64,000 nt of DNA from contig AP018280.1 of NCBI GenBank assembly GCA_004296455.1, positions 2,418,001 through 2,482,000 on the forward strand. Direction: 5' to 3'. The stretch comes from Calothrix sp. NIES-4101. GTDB lineage: Bacteria; Cyanobacteriota; Cyanobacteriia; Cyanobacteriales; Nostocaceae. This document shows, piece after piece, positions 35,490 through 43,151 of this stretch (the stretch's first letter is position 1; each line of letters begins with the position of its first letter). The position numbers and the translations under genes are program-made. The notes below the pieces were generated by a model that did not search any database, was not told the DNA's origin, and saw nothing but the letters and a program-made list of their open reading frames with translations.

Positions 35490-36737
35490 ATGCGTTGCCT
35501 AAATTGCCACCAAAAAAACATTCCCATCTCCACAGAAATATGCCCTCGATGTGGAGTGCATTTACCATCTTTAATGCGAGATATATTACCCCAGAATACA
35601 TTACTCCAAAATGGTAATTATCGGATTGATTATCCTCTGGGTAGAGGAGGTTTTGGGATTACTTATCAAGCAATGCATACTTCTTTAGAAAAGGTAGTAG
35701 CAATCAAAGAATTTTATCCCCAAGAACATGCATTAAGAAATAGTGCTAGTGGTGAATTAATCGTACCGACAACTAAACAAGAAATTTATCAAAGGGGAAT
35801 CGAAAAATTTTTGCGTGAGGGACAAACTTTAGCAAAAATTCAGAATCCTCATGTTGTGGGCGTTGAAAACTATTTTCAAGAACGCGGCACAGCATATTTA
35901 GTAATGGAATTAATTACTGGAAATACTTTACGTGAAGAATTAGAAGCGCAAGTAAATAGACAATTTTCACCTACACAAATTGAACATATTATGTCAGCTT
36001 TGGTAGGAGCATTAGCAGAAGTTCATATCCAAGGAATTTATCATCTGGATTTAAAACCCGAAAATGTTTTAATCACCTCGGAGGGTAGACTCGTTTTAGT
36101 CGATTTTGGTGCATCAAGACAAGGATTGAGTAGTAATACAACCAGCCAAGCCTTTACTCTCAGTTACGCACCTCTGGAGGTAATGTCTGGGAGAAACTTT
36201 GGAGCCGCTAGCGATATATTTGAACTGGGAATGATGTTACATGAGATGCTAACAGGAGTACTACCTCCTAGTGCATTAGATAGACTGGCAGGTAATACAT
36301 GGAATCCTCAAGCTTTTACAGAACCCTGGCAAACTTTATTAACATCAGCATTGAAATTATATCAAGAAGAGCGATCGCAAAATGTAAAATCATGGTGGGA
36401 AAGTCGAATTAGTGCCAGACAGTTAACTAACAATCAGGGAACAAAAGTTTGTTTAGCCTGTGGGAATTTGAATTTAGTCACTCACAAATATTGTCAAAAT
36501 TGTGGTAAAAGTTTAGATTCAGTCATCACTAAAAACGACTTATCAGCAAAAGTAAAAATTGAAAGTCAAGTTGATAGCAATAATCAAAATATTGCCGAAA
36601 ACATTACTGAAGCTATTACAAATAATATATCAAATCAGAATATTAAAACTAACACAGAAATTCATCCAGATGACTGGTCAAAATCTCAAAAAAGAGGTTT
36701 CTGGAAATTTTTTGATGCCTTATTAGATGATAAATAA
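35490..36737 (+). CDS. Ser/Thr kinase flanked by two zinc ribbons
   Basis: The 415-residue protein is closely related to the preceding kinase: N-terminal ribbon CLNC...CPRCG, glycine loop GRGGFGITYQA, VAIKEFYPQE, YHLDLKPENVLI (again HLD) and LVDFGASRQ. Instead of a membrane helix and TPRs it ends with a second ribbon (CLACG...CQNCG, about residues 322-340) and an Asn/Ile-rich tail. It is cytoplasmic. It lies 44 bases after the TPR kinase, so the pair probably arose by tandem duplication followed by C-terminal change. Its stop is within 45 bases of the next start. Confidence 0.87.
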   Translation: MRCLNCHQKNIPISTEICPRCGVHLPSLMRDILPQNTLLQNGNYRIDYPLGRGGFGITYQAMHTSLEKVVAIKEFYPQEHALRNSASGELIVPTTKQEIYQRGIEKFLREGQTLAKIQNPHVVGVENYFQERGTAYLVMELITGNTLREELEAQVNRQFSPTQIEHIMSALVGALAEVHIQGIYHLDLKPENVLITSEGRLVLVDFGASRQGLSSNTTSQAFTLSYAPLEVMSGRNFGAASDIFELGMMLHEMLTGVLPPSALDRLAGNTWNPQAFTEPWQTLLTSALKLYQEERSQNVKSWWESRISARQLTNNQGTKVCLACGNLNLVTHKYCQNCGKSLDSVITKNDLSAKVKIESQVDSNNQNIAENITEAITNNISNQNIKTNTEIHPDDWSKSQKRGFWKFFDALLDDK

Positions 36738-36780
36738 TGCTTCATTAATCATTAATTCACCTAACAAACAACATAAACAA

Positions 36781-37401
36781 ATGACAACATTTGCATCTAA
36801 CAATCAACAAAAAGATATTCAGATTGCATCAAGTATTATTCAACAAGCAATTCAAGATAATCCAGATGCGATCGCTACAATGTTCAAACAATTTCTACCC
36901 GAAAATGAATCAATTCATTTAGTTCAATATCTTGGCTTACAAGGATTATGGGGTTTTGGAACTCACGAATTTGCTTGCTTAACAGACCGAAGAATTGCAG
37001 ATATTACTGTTGGTCGTTTTGGTAAAATTAATTATCAAGATGGTTATTTAGAACATATTAATAGTAGTTATATTTTTCAACCATCGAAACTGAAGTTATA
37101 TATAACAGTGGGAATTTTGTTTTCTTTTCCCCTCATATCTTTGATATCCTTATTACCTACTTTACAATTTTTTGGAGCATTTCTTATTTCTTTAATTTTG
37201 TTCGGGATATCATTACTTTTATTACCATTAGTAGTCCAGTGGTACTATCGTTTTAATAAATGTGGAATTGTGATTGCAGTTAGAGGAGGTATACCCATTT
37301 ATATTTTTACTAATCGCAAGTTATTAACAAGAGCAAATACCCTTTGTCGTCAGATGACGATGAGTCGAGAAGAACGAATTAAATTGCGTGGTGTTGTTTA
37401 A
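36781..37401 (+). CDS. Membrane protein, paralogue of the following gene
   Basis: The 206-residue protein aligns over most of its length with the C-terminal half of the next gene: QGLWGFGTHEFACLTDRRIA, DITVGRFGKINYQDGYLEHI, two membrane helices, then a WYYRFNKCG segment and YIFTNRKLLTRAN. The soluble part before the helices (TDRRIADI) looks somewhat like a bacterial PH-type domain, but I do not recognise the family. The ATG at 36781 is used; an ATG at 36727 overlapping the kinase stop is possible. Its place after the kinases suggests a membrane client or anchor. Confidence 0.68.
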   Translation: MTTFASNNQQKDIQIASSIIQQAIQDNPDAIATMFKQFLPENESIHLVQYLGLQGLWGFGTHEFACLTDRRIADITVGRFGKINYQDGYLEHINSSYIFQPSKLKLYITVGILFSFPLISLISLLPTLQFFGAFLISLILFGISLLLLPLVVQWYYRFNKCGIVIAVRGGIPIYIFTNRKLLTRANTLCRQMTMSREERIKLRGVV

Positions 37402-37486
37402 GAATTAATGAATTGAGAGTAGTATATTCTCTGTAAAGAAAGGACGTAAAAATATTAATTTTAATTAAACAAGGCTGGTACTAATA

Positions 37487-38788
37487 ATGTCTTCAACAAT
37501 ATCTAAAATCACTTTAGAATGGCAAGAAGAAAATCAAAATAGGTCTTGCACAATATCCTCAGAACAGCAAACAAAAGTGCCAGGAATCATTCGGATTGGA
37601 CGAGACCCTGCACAATGCGATATTATTATTCAAGACCCAACTAATAAAGTGTCAAGATTACACGCAGAAATAATTTTTCATTCTAGTAATAGTAGCTTTT
37701 ATATTCGCAACGCAACTAAAAATCAAGGTCAGCCAAATATCATTTTAGTTAATGAAAATCCCATTCAAGAAGAAGAAATTTTAGCCAGTCATAGCCAGAT
37801 AAAATTGCGAGATTTTCCAATTTTGATTACTAGTATTGAAGTCCAATCACCTACAATTTTAATAAGTAACCAAGAAAATAATCAAACAAATCAGAGAATA
37901 AATAATACTAACTCAACCCAGCTAACTCCAAATTATCATCATCAGCCGCAATATATTAACCAAAATCAATTAAATCACTCAGTGATTAATTATCAAAATC
38001 CACAAATAGTTCATCAAGCAATTAATTACAATCAACCTCATCATCATCAACAGTATGAAAATCCGCAAATATCACAAAATCATCTTCATCCTCTCAATTC
38101 TGGCGAGATTAAACTAAATCAAAGCTTACTTCAAGCTGCATCACAAGATAATTTTGATGCAATTTCGGTGATGTTCAGACAGTTTATTCCTGAAGATGAA
38201 AAAATTCACTTTGCTCGATATTTAGGTATTCAAGGAATATGGGGTTTTGGCACTCGTCAGTTTGCTTGTGTCACAGATAGACGAGTTGCAGATATTACTG
38301 TTGGACGCTTTGGAAATATCAATTATCAAGATGGGTATTTAGAACATATTCACAGTGGTGTAGTTTATCAACCATCTAAATTTTTACTGTACTTCCTAAT
38401 TGGTATATATATAGTATTTGCTTTATGTTATATTTTACCAATTATCGCTCTTTTGTTATCTTCTTTGACTGGATTTGGAGGTTTTAATCTAGTTTCAATA
38501 TTCGTAGCATTAATATCATTATTTTTTAGCTTAGGGACGGCATTTTTAGTCTTGCTTTCGATTATGCGTTGGTATTATCGAATTGTGAAATGTGGACTTG
38601 TGCTGACTGTCGCTGAAGGAGAACCACTTCTAACAAGAATGGGAACTTATGCTTTTACCCAACGCTTGCTTTATATTTTCACGAATCGCAAATTGTTGAC
38701 AAGAGCCAATGGGCTTTATCGCTGTTTTATTATTCAACGAGAAGCTCGATTAGATATTGTTAAAAACTATCCTGTGGCTAATTTGTAA
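37487..38788 (+). CDS. FHA domain membrane protein
   Basis: The 433-residue protein has an N-terminal FHA domain (residues about 10-125; IRIGRDPAQCDIII, KVSRLHAEI), an Asn/Gln/His-rich linker (about 130-205), and a C-terminal domain shared with the preceding gene (QGIWGFGTRQFACVTDRRVA and following) containing two membrane helices and YIFTNRKLLTRANG at the end. The FHA domain should bind a phosphothreonine made by one of the neighbouring kinases, and the helices would hold the complex at a membrane. That is inference. It ends the same-strand island; cnaT follows convergently 25 bases later. Confidence 0.82.
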   Translation: MSSTISKITLEWQEENQNRSCTISSEQQTKVPGIIRIGRDPAQCDIIIQDPTNKVSRLHAEIIFHSSNSSFYIRNATKNQGQPNIILVNENPIQEEEILASHSQIKLRDFPILITSIEVQSPTILISNQENNQTNQRINNTNSTQLTPNYHHQPQYINQNQLNHSVINYQNPQIVHQAINYNQPHHHQQYENPQISQNHLHPLNSGEIKLNQSLLQAASQDNFDAISVMFRQFIPEDEKIHFARYLGIQGIWGFGTRQFACVTDRRVADITVGRFGNINYQDGYLEHIHSGVVYQPSKFLLYFLIGIYIVFALCYILPIIALLLSSLTGFGGFNLVSIFVALISLFFSLGTAFLVLLSIMRWYYRIVKCGLVLTVAEGEPLLTRMGTYAFTQRLLYIFTNRKLLTRANGLYRCFIIQREARLDIVKNYPVANL

Positions 38789-38813
38789 TTTTTTATCTTC
38801 TTTCCCAAAAAGC

Positions 38814-39905
38814 TTACACTGGTTGAAATGTTAGTTTGGAAATTGCCGTTATTTTTTGGGAAATTTCTTGTAACTTTTGTGCTAATGAACCGCGAGAAAT
38901 GAGTTCTTCGGTTTTAGCAATACCTGCCTCTATATCTGGACAAATTCCACTACGCCATAAATAAAATCCCCCATTCCACAATGCACTTTGTGTCATTTCT
39001 GAGGGTTTACCCGCAAGCGTTCCTTGAATTTCACGAACTAATTCTTCTGTAGTTCCTAAGCTTGTATTCTGGCTTGTGAAGCCATATTCGCGTGGGTTGA
39101 TGTTTAATCTTTCTATAGGTACATTACCTTCATCATCGGTTGCTAATCCATTACCCAAACCGATTATAGCAGTACGATCGCGCGGTAAATCACAACTACC
39201 TTCCAAACCCTTAATAGTAGTAAATTTTGTTACACCCCGCGAACTTAAGGCTATTTGAAACATTTTCTCTGTGGGCGGATGTACATAGCCAGCAATCAGA
39301 TGAGCATCCCCAGCATAAGGGCACCAAATCAACTCCATTGTCGCGAATGGTGGCCGCTTTCCCAATTGATCGCGATAATCCCACATTCTATTTGTTAGGG
39401 GATAATGCTGAGGCGCATAGACAAAACCAATACCAGTCTCCTCAAATATTTTTTGGGTTTTATGTAACGGTAATCCTGTCCAATCAACTCCCAAACCTTG
39501 CCACACCTCTACCAAAGGTAAACCATATTTTGTGGGCAAGCGATCGCCTCCATGCATAACCACAGGCTGTCCCACAGATGCCAGTAACAATGCTGTAATC
39601 GGGCTAATGGGAGCAGTACGGGTTCTGCCATCGTAAGGTATGCCCAAAACCATAACCGGACGATCAAATGCTACAGCTTCTAGTTTGCCTCCTAATTCGT
39701 CAAAGCCATCTAACATTCCCGCCAACTCTTCACCTGTGGGACGTTTGATCCGATGGGCAATCATAAATGCCCCAATTTGGGCTGGTGTTGCTTCACCCAG
39801 CAACATCATCTTGGTAGCACTTGCCGCTTCAATGCGAGTTAAACTTTCAGAAGTGTGATTCCCACTGCCGACTTTTCGCAATAAATCCCGAAATACATTG
39901 CTCAT
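38814..39905 (-). CDS. cnaT: CnaT, anthranilate phosphoribosyltransferase-like regulator of nitrate assimilation
   Basis: The 363-residue protein belongs to the TrpD/pyrimidine phosphorylase fold: helical N-terminal domain (MLLGEATPAQIGAFMIAHR), then VMVLGIPYDGRTRT, PVVMHGGDRLPTKYG and KGLEGSCDLPR. The TrpD loop GTGGD is absent, so it is unlikely to make tryptophan. In Anabaena 7120 a gene of this type next to ntcB, cnaT, is needed for nir operon expression; I rely on memory for that. The context here is the same: 117 bases downstream of ntcB on the same strand, probably cotranscribed. The substrate is unknown. Confidence 0.85.
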   Translation of the reverse strand: MSNVFRDLLRKVGSGNHTSESLTRIEAASATKMMLLGEATPAQIGAFMIAHRIKRPTGEELAGMLDGFDELGGKLEAVAFDRPVMVLGIPYDGRTRTAPISPITALLLASVGQPVVMHGGDRLPTKYGLPLVEVWQGLGVDWTGLPLHKTQKIFEETGIGFVYAPQHYPLTNRMWDYRDQLGKRPPFATMELIWCPYAGDAHLIAGYVHPPTEKMFQIALSSRGVTKFTTIKGLEGSCDLPRDRTAIIGLGNGLATDDEGNVPIERLNINPREYGFTSQNTSLGTTEELVREIQGTLAGKPSEMTQSALWNGGFYLWRSGICPDIEAGIAKTEELISRGSLAQKLQEISQKITAISKLTFQPV

Positions 39906-40022
39906 CCCAGTTAAAAGTTAATGGTTAATTGAGGTTAATGGTTGGCGGTTGGTTGTGCTTTGTCTCTCGTTTTTTGTCCTTGATCATTGGCAAAATAGGG
40001 CTTAATAACCAATGACAAATTC

Positions 40023-40973
40023 TTAACTCGCAGAACGCAATACTGTATCAGATTTTGGTGGAATATTATCTCGGACTAGTTGCCAAAAATGCTTGATGGG
40101 TGGAATTTGTAATCTGTCGTTAGTTGTCACCATGACGACTCGACGAGTCATGATTGCCGTATTATCTGGGGCAGTGGTATTCCGCTCTGTGAGGGAACGA
40201 ACTGCCAGCGTTGGATCATTACGTGCTTCCACTAAAGCCGAATGCGGTAACAATGCCACAAATTCACCTTGACGGACAACACCGCGAAACGCATCGAGAG
40301 TGTTTACCTCTAAGGCTGCTTGTAATGTTGCATCTAAACGCTCAAATTTATCTTGTACCAGCCTTTGCATTCCATAACCATCTTTGAAGACAACCTGTGA
40401 ATAATGAATTAATTCCGACCAGGGAACATACTCATATTGTGCTAGTGGATGATTAGCAGCAATTAATAACTCGATTGGTTCTTCATAAAGGGTTTCCACC
40501 ACCATTTCTCGACCTGTAGTTAAAAAGCGATTGTTCATGACAATTGCCAAATCTACAAGTCCATCTTTGAGAACCTTGAGAGCGCGATCGCTTCCTAGTG
40601 ATGTTACCCGTAACTGCACTTCCGGATAATCGTGACAAAACTGTTGCAATACAGGGGGCAAATAGTATGCACATAACGAATGAATCGCCGCAATGCATAA
40701 TTCAGGTTGCCTTCCCGATACCAAATCGGAAATTTCCTGCGTCGCAATTTGCCACTCTTGAGCTATCTTCCGCGCCCGAGGGAATAAGCGCTCACCAGCC
40801 AATGTTAGTTTTGCTTGGCTGGTACGGTGAAAAAGTTCCAACCCCAAGTCCGATTCTAACGCTTGGATTTGTCTACTGACAGTCGATTGGGTAACACCGC
40901 ATTTTCGCGCTGCCCCTTGAAAACTTCCTGTTTCCGCAATAGCCAGAAAAGCTTGCAACTGCTCTAGTCGCAT
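40023..40973 (-). CDS. ntcB: LysR-type activator of nitrate assimilation
   Basis: NtcB is the nitrite-responsive LysR-type activator of the nir operon. The 316-residue protein has an N-terminal winged HTH (ETGSFQGAARKCGVTQ, STVSRQIQALESDLGLELF) and a co-inducer domain (LCIAAIHSLCAYYLPPVL, LAIVMNN, YEEPIELLIAANHPLA). The name rests on position beside cnaT and nirA and on overall resemblance. Its own promoter has a complete NtcA-type architecture at 41012-41053. The protein would act on the twin boxes at 42666-42702. Confidence 0.86.
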   Translation of the reverse strand: MRLEQLQAFLAIAETGSFQGAARKCGVTQSTVSRQIQALESDLGLELFHRTSQAKLTLAGERLFPRARKIAQEWQIATQEISDLVSGRQPELCIAAIHSLCAYYLPPVLQQFCHDYPEVQLRVTSLGSDRALKVLKDGLVDLAIVMNNRFLTTGREMVVETLYEEPIELLIAANHPLAQYEYVPWSELIHYSQVVFKDGYGMQRLVQDKFERLDATLQAALEVNTLDAFRGVVRQGEFVALLPHSALVEARNDPTLAVRSLTERNTTAPDNTAIMTRRVVMVTTNDRLQIPPIKHFWQLVRDNIPPKSDTVLRSAS

Positions 40974-41011
40974 GTTGTTATGTAGCCTGATTTACATTTG
41001 TGGCTGTGATT

Positions 41012-41053
41012 AACTTAACGGATTTCCCACTAAGTTTTGGTAGAGTTTGTTAC
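41012..41053 (-). promoter_or_regulatory. NtcA-activated promoter of ntcB
   Basis: On the minus strand GTAACAAACTCTAC (41053-41040) is a perfect GTAN8TAC site. Exactly 22 bases later comes TAAGTT (41017-41012), a TAN3T -10 box. This is the canonical class II NtcA layout, and the ntcB start codon is about 39 bases further on. Confidence 0.88.
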
Positions 41054-41302
41054 ATCTCGCACTCTCTGCTGTCATTATAAATTGGCAGCATCAATGTTTA
41101 TTTCTTTACTTTTTCCATCAGTTAAATGACTGAGTTGATTGTGAAATATAGCTATCAGAAAATTGTAATATTTCTTCAATCCAGAAATCTCTTTCCTTAA
41201 GAAATTAATATTTCATCACATTTAGATTAAGTTTAGGTTAAGAAAAGAATACCAGGATCAGGGAAAAAATCGTAGAATAATCTCCCTCTCTATGGGTCTT
41301 GG
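41054..41302. other. Rest of the gap upstream of ntcB
   Basis: With the promoter region it makes a 329-base gap between ntcB and the HEAT-repeat gene, both on the minus strand. It is AT-rich; I see no further site or gene. Confidence 0.4.
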
Positions 41303-42529
41303 TTAATTTTGCTGTGCTGTAATTTCTGGGGCAAGATTCTTGAGTGCCGCGATCGCATGTAAACGAACTTGAGGATCGCGATCGCCTGAAAGTTGAATTA
41401 GTGTTTCAATTGCTTCTGTGGCTCCGAGTTGTCCCAAGGAAAGGGCGATCGCATTTTTAATGCTGTTAATCTCAGTCGCGGGATGCTGTTGATGCCAAAT
41501 CCCCAATAATATCTCAGTGGCTTTTTGGCTTAAAAATGGTTGCTGGACTCGTCCCAGTACAACTACTATTTCCTGCCATAATGTCGGTGAATCCAACTCA
41601 TTGAGGGCTGTTTGTAAATATTCCAATCCAGAATCGATTCCTAACCAACTTAATGCCCGAATTGCTTCTGTTTTCAGTTTTGGATGTGTATTGGCAGATA
41701 TTAAGACTTTGTATAAATGCTCGGCAGCCTCATCACAACCCATCCGCGACAAGGAAATCGCGGCGGCACAAGCCACATCAATATCGACATCGTACAGTTT
41801 GGCTTGCAGCTGTGTAACTAGGTCAAATTCATCGCGTAATTCTGGACGAAATCCTAATCCCCTCACAGCCTCGCATCTAACAGCATCCGATACATCTTTG
41901 AGGGCAAGTAATAGCACTGGGACAATACGGACATCGTGGAAACTACTGAGGGCTTCAAGGGCAGCCACACGAACAGCAACATGGGAATCTTGGACAACAC
42001 TAAGTAATGGCGCAATAGTTTCTTTGTTGCGGATATAACATAGTGTTCGCGTTGCCAAAAGTCTAGTGTCATCATGAGCCAGTAATTCAGTCAATGCTAA
42101 AATTGCTTCTTGACCAAGTTCCCCTAATGCGATCGCAGCCATTCCTCGTAGTTCTTCGTTATTGCTAGATTGAATTAATTCAACTAGCGGCGAAATCACT
42201 TTAGCTTCTTTTAATTCTCCCAAAATTCGCACAGCGTACCATCGCAACTCATCCTCTGCGGTATCATCTTCCAAAATGGCAATTAAGGCTGGAATTGCCA
42301 TACTTCCCAAGCGGATGAATATTTTAGAAATATCCCAGCGCTGTTGAAAATCGCCTTCTTCTAAAACTGATAATGCCAGTTCTAGTAAATTTTCTTGGTA
42401 CTCAACAACTTGAAAATGTTTAGAATCAGTTTCCAAAATCAACTGCTGCAAGCATTGAGTTAATAATGACCATTCAGCAACGTCATAAGCCGCTTGTGCC
42501 TGCACCAAAAGCTGATTGATATTGTTCAC
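41303..42529 (-). CDS. HEAT-repeat (PBS lyase-like) protein
   Basis: The 408-residue protein is made mostly of about ten HEAT-like repeats of the E-Z/PBS-lyase type, about 31 residues each, seen in LRWYAVRILGELKEAKVISP, LRGMAAIALGELGQEAI, VAVRVAALEALSSFHDVRIV and VRLHAIAALKNLAPEI. The N-terminal 60 residues are helical without clear repeats. Such scaffolds bind proteins; related ones are phycobilin lyases, but the position between ntcB and nirA suggests a role in nitrate assimilation or its control. That is inference. It diverges from nirA, sharing the promoter region at 42530-42766. Confidence 0.8.
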   Translation of the reverse strand: MNNINQLLVQAQAAYDVAEWSLLTQCLQQLILETDSKHFQVVEYQENLLELALSVLEEGDFQQRWDISKIFIRLGSMAIPALIAILEDDTAEDELRWYAVRILGELKEAKVISPLVELIQSSNNEELRGMAAIALGELGQEAILALTELLAHDDTRLLATRTLCYIRNKETIAPLLSVVQDSHVAVRVAALEALSSFHDVRIVPVLLLALKDVSDAVRCEAVRGLGFRPELRDEFDLVTQLQAKLYDVDIDVACAAAISLSRMGCDEAAEHLYKVLISANTHPKLKTEAIRALSWLGIDSGLEYLQTALNELDSPTLWQEIVVVLGRVQQPFLSQKATEILLGIWHQQHPATEINSIKNAIALSLGQLGATEAIETLIQLSGDRDPQVRLHAIAALKNLAPEITAQQN

Positions 42530-42541
42530 AATTCGTAATGA

Positions 42542-42562
42542 TTAATGGTTAATGGTTAATAG
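42542..42562. repeat. Heptamer short tandem repeat
   Basis: TTAATGG, TTAATGG, TTAATAG in tandem. This is the short tandemly repeated repetitive type known from heterocystous cyanobacteria. A related degenerate run (TTAATGG words) lies at 39914-39945, just upstream of cnaT. Confidence 0.75.
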
Positions 42563-42665
42563 TGTCAGGGAAAAACAGAAAGCATCTATTTCGGCTTCTA
42601 AATTCTCCCTTGTCCTAACTCTGCAACTTCATAAGGTCTGTTTTTGCGAAGATTAAAGGTAATTA

Positions 42666-42702
42666 ATGCAATCAAAGCATAGCTAAAATGCTTGTTTCGC
42701 AT
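42666..42702 (+). promoter_or_regulatory. Two tandem LysR-type boxes, probable NtcB sites
   Basis: ATGCAATCAAAGCAT (42666-42680) and ATGCTTGTTTCGCAT (42688-42702) are both ATGC-N7-GCAT dyads, containing the T-N11-A LysR signature, with centres 22 bases apart (two helical turns). They end 15 bases before the NtcA site. The first is one base from the TGCA-N5-TGCA form reported for NtcB. Binding by NtcB is inference. Confidence 0.7.
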
Positions 42703-42717
42703 GAATAAAAATATTTC

Positions 42718-42759
42718 GTAACAATTGATACGATTTTTCCACATATACGAGCTTAACTT
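42718..42759 (+). promoter_or_regulatory. NtcA-activated promoter of the nir operon
   Basis: GTAACAATTGATAC (42718-42731) is a perfect GTAN8TAC NtcA box. Exactly 22 bases later TAACTT (42754-42759) fits the TAN3T -10 box. Transcription would start near 42766, giving a nirA leader of about 385 bases. Confidence 0.92.
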
Positions 42760-42765
42760 AAGTTT

Positions 42766-43151
42766 ATGTAAATTGTTACCAACCCAGTATCCGAAACTTC
42801 TTGACAAGTTTGCAAAATAGGGATTGCAAAACGAAAACTTATGTAATTTCTGTTGATGACATTTGTGTCAGGTTGGGTAAATTAATTAGACCACTTGATT
42901 TTAGCTTTTAGATTTTAGATTGACTCTATTACCTATGCATAGGAAATGGAGGAATTTAATTTAGGATTTGCCATATCTGTAGGTAGTTTCTGCGGAATAT
43001 TGGCCAATCCTAAATCTAAAATTTGGTCACTGGGAAGGTACCAACAAAAACTAAATTTTTTTGATTTGCGATCGCCTGACCTAGCCCAAAACCTAACCCA
43101 AACATTGAATCCAAAATCTACCCCCAAATCTAAAATCCCGAATTAATTTAT
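42766..43151 (+). other. Long nirA leader
   Basis: The predicted 5' untranslated region of about 385 bases contains degenerate repeats of an AAATCTAAAAT/ATTTTAGATTT word (near 42900-42926, 43010-43022 and 43110-43138). A 66-codon frame (42946-43146) runs through it with a plausible purine-rich sequence around its ATG but its composition follows the repeats, so it is not called a gene. Confidence 0.5.

Noticed and set aside
42598-42807. 69-codon minus-strand frame
   Set aside because: It runs across the LysR boxes and the NtcA promoter, whose exact spacing is better evidence than an open frame.
42946-43146. 66-codon frame directly before nirA
   Set aside because: It lies in the predicted nirA leader and its sequence follows AAATCTAAAAT repeats; no family is recognised.
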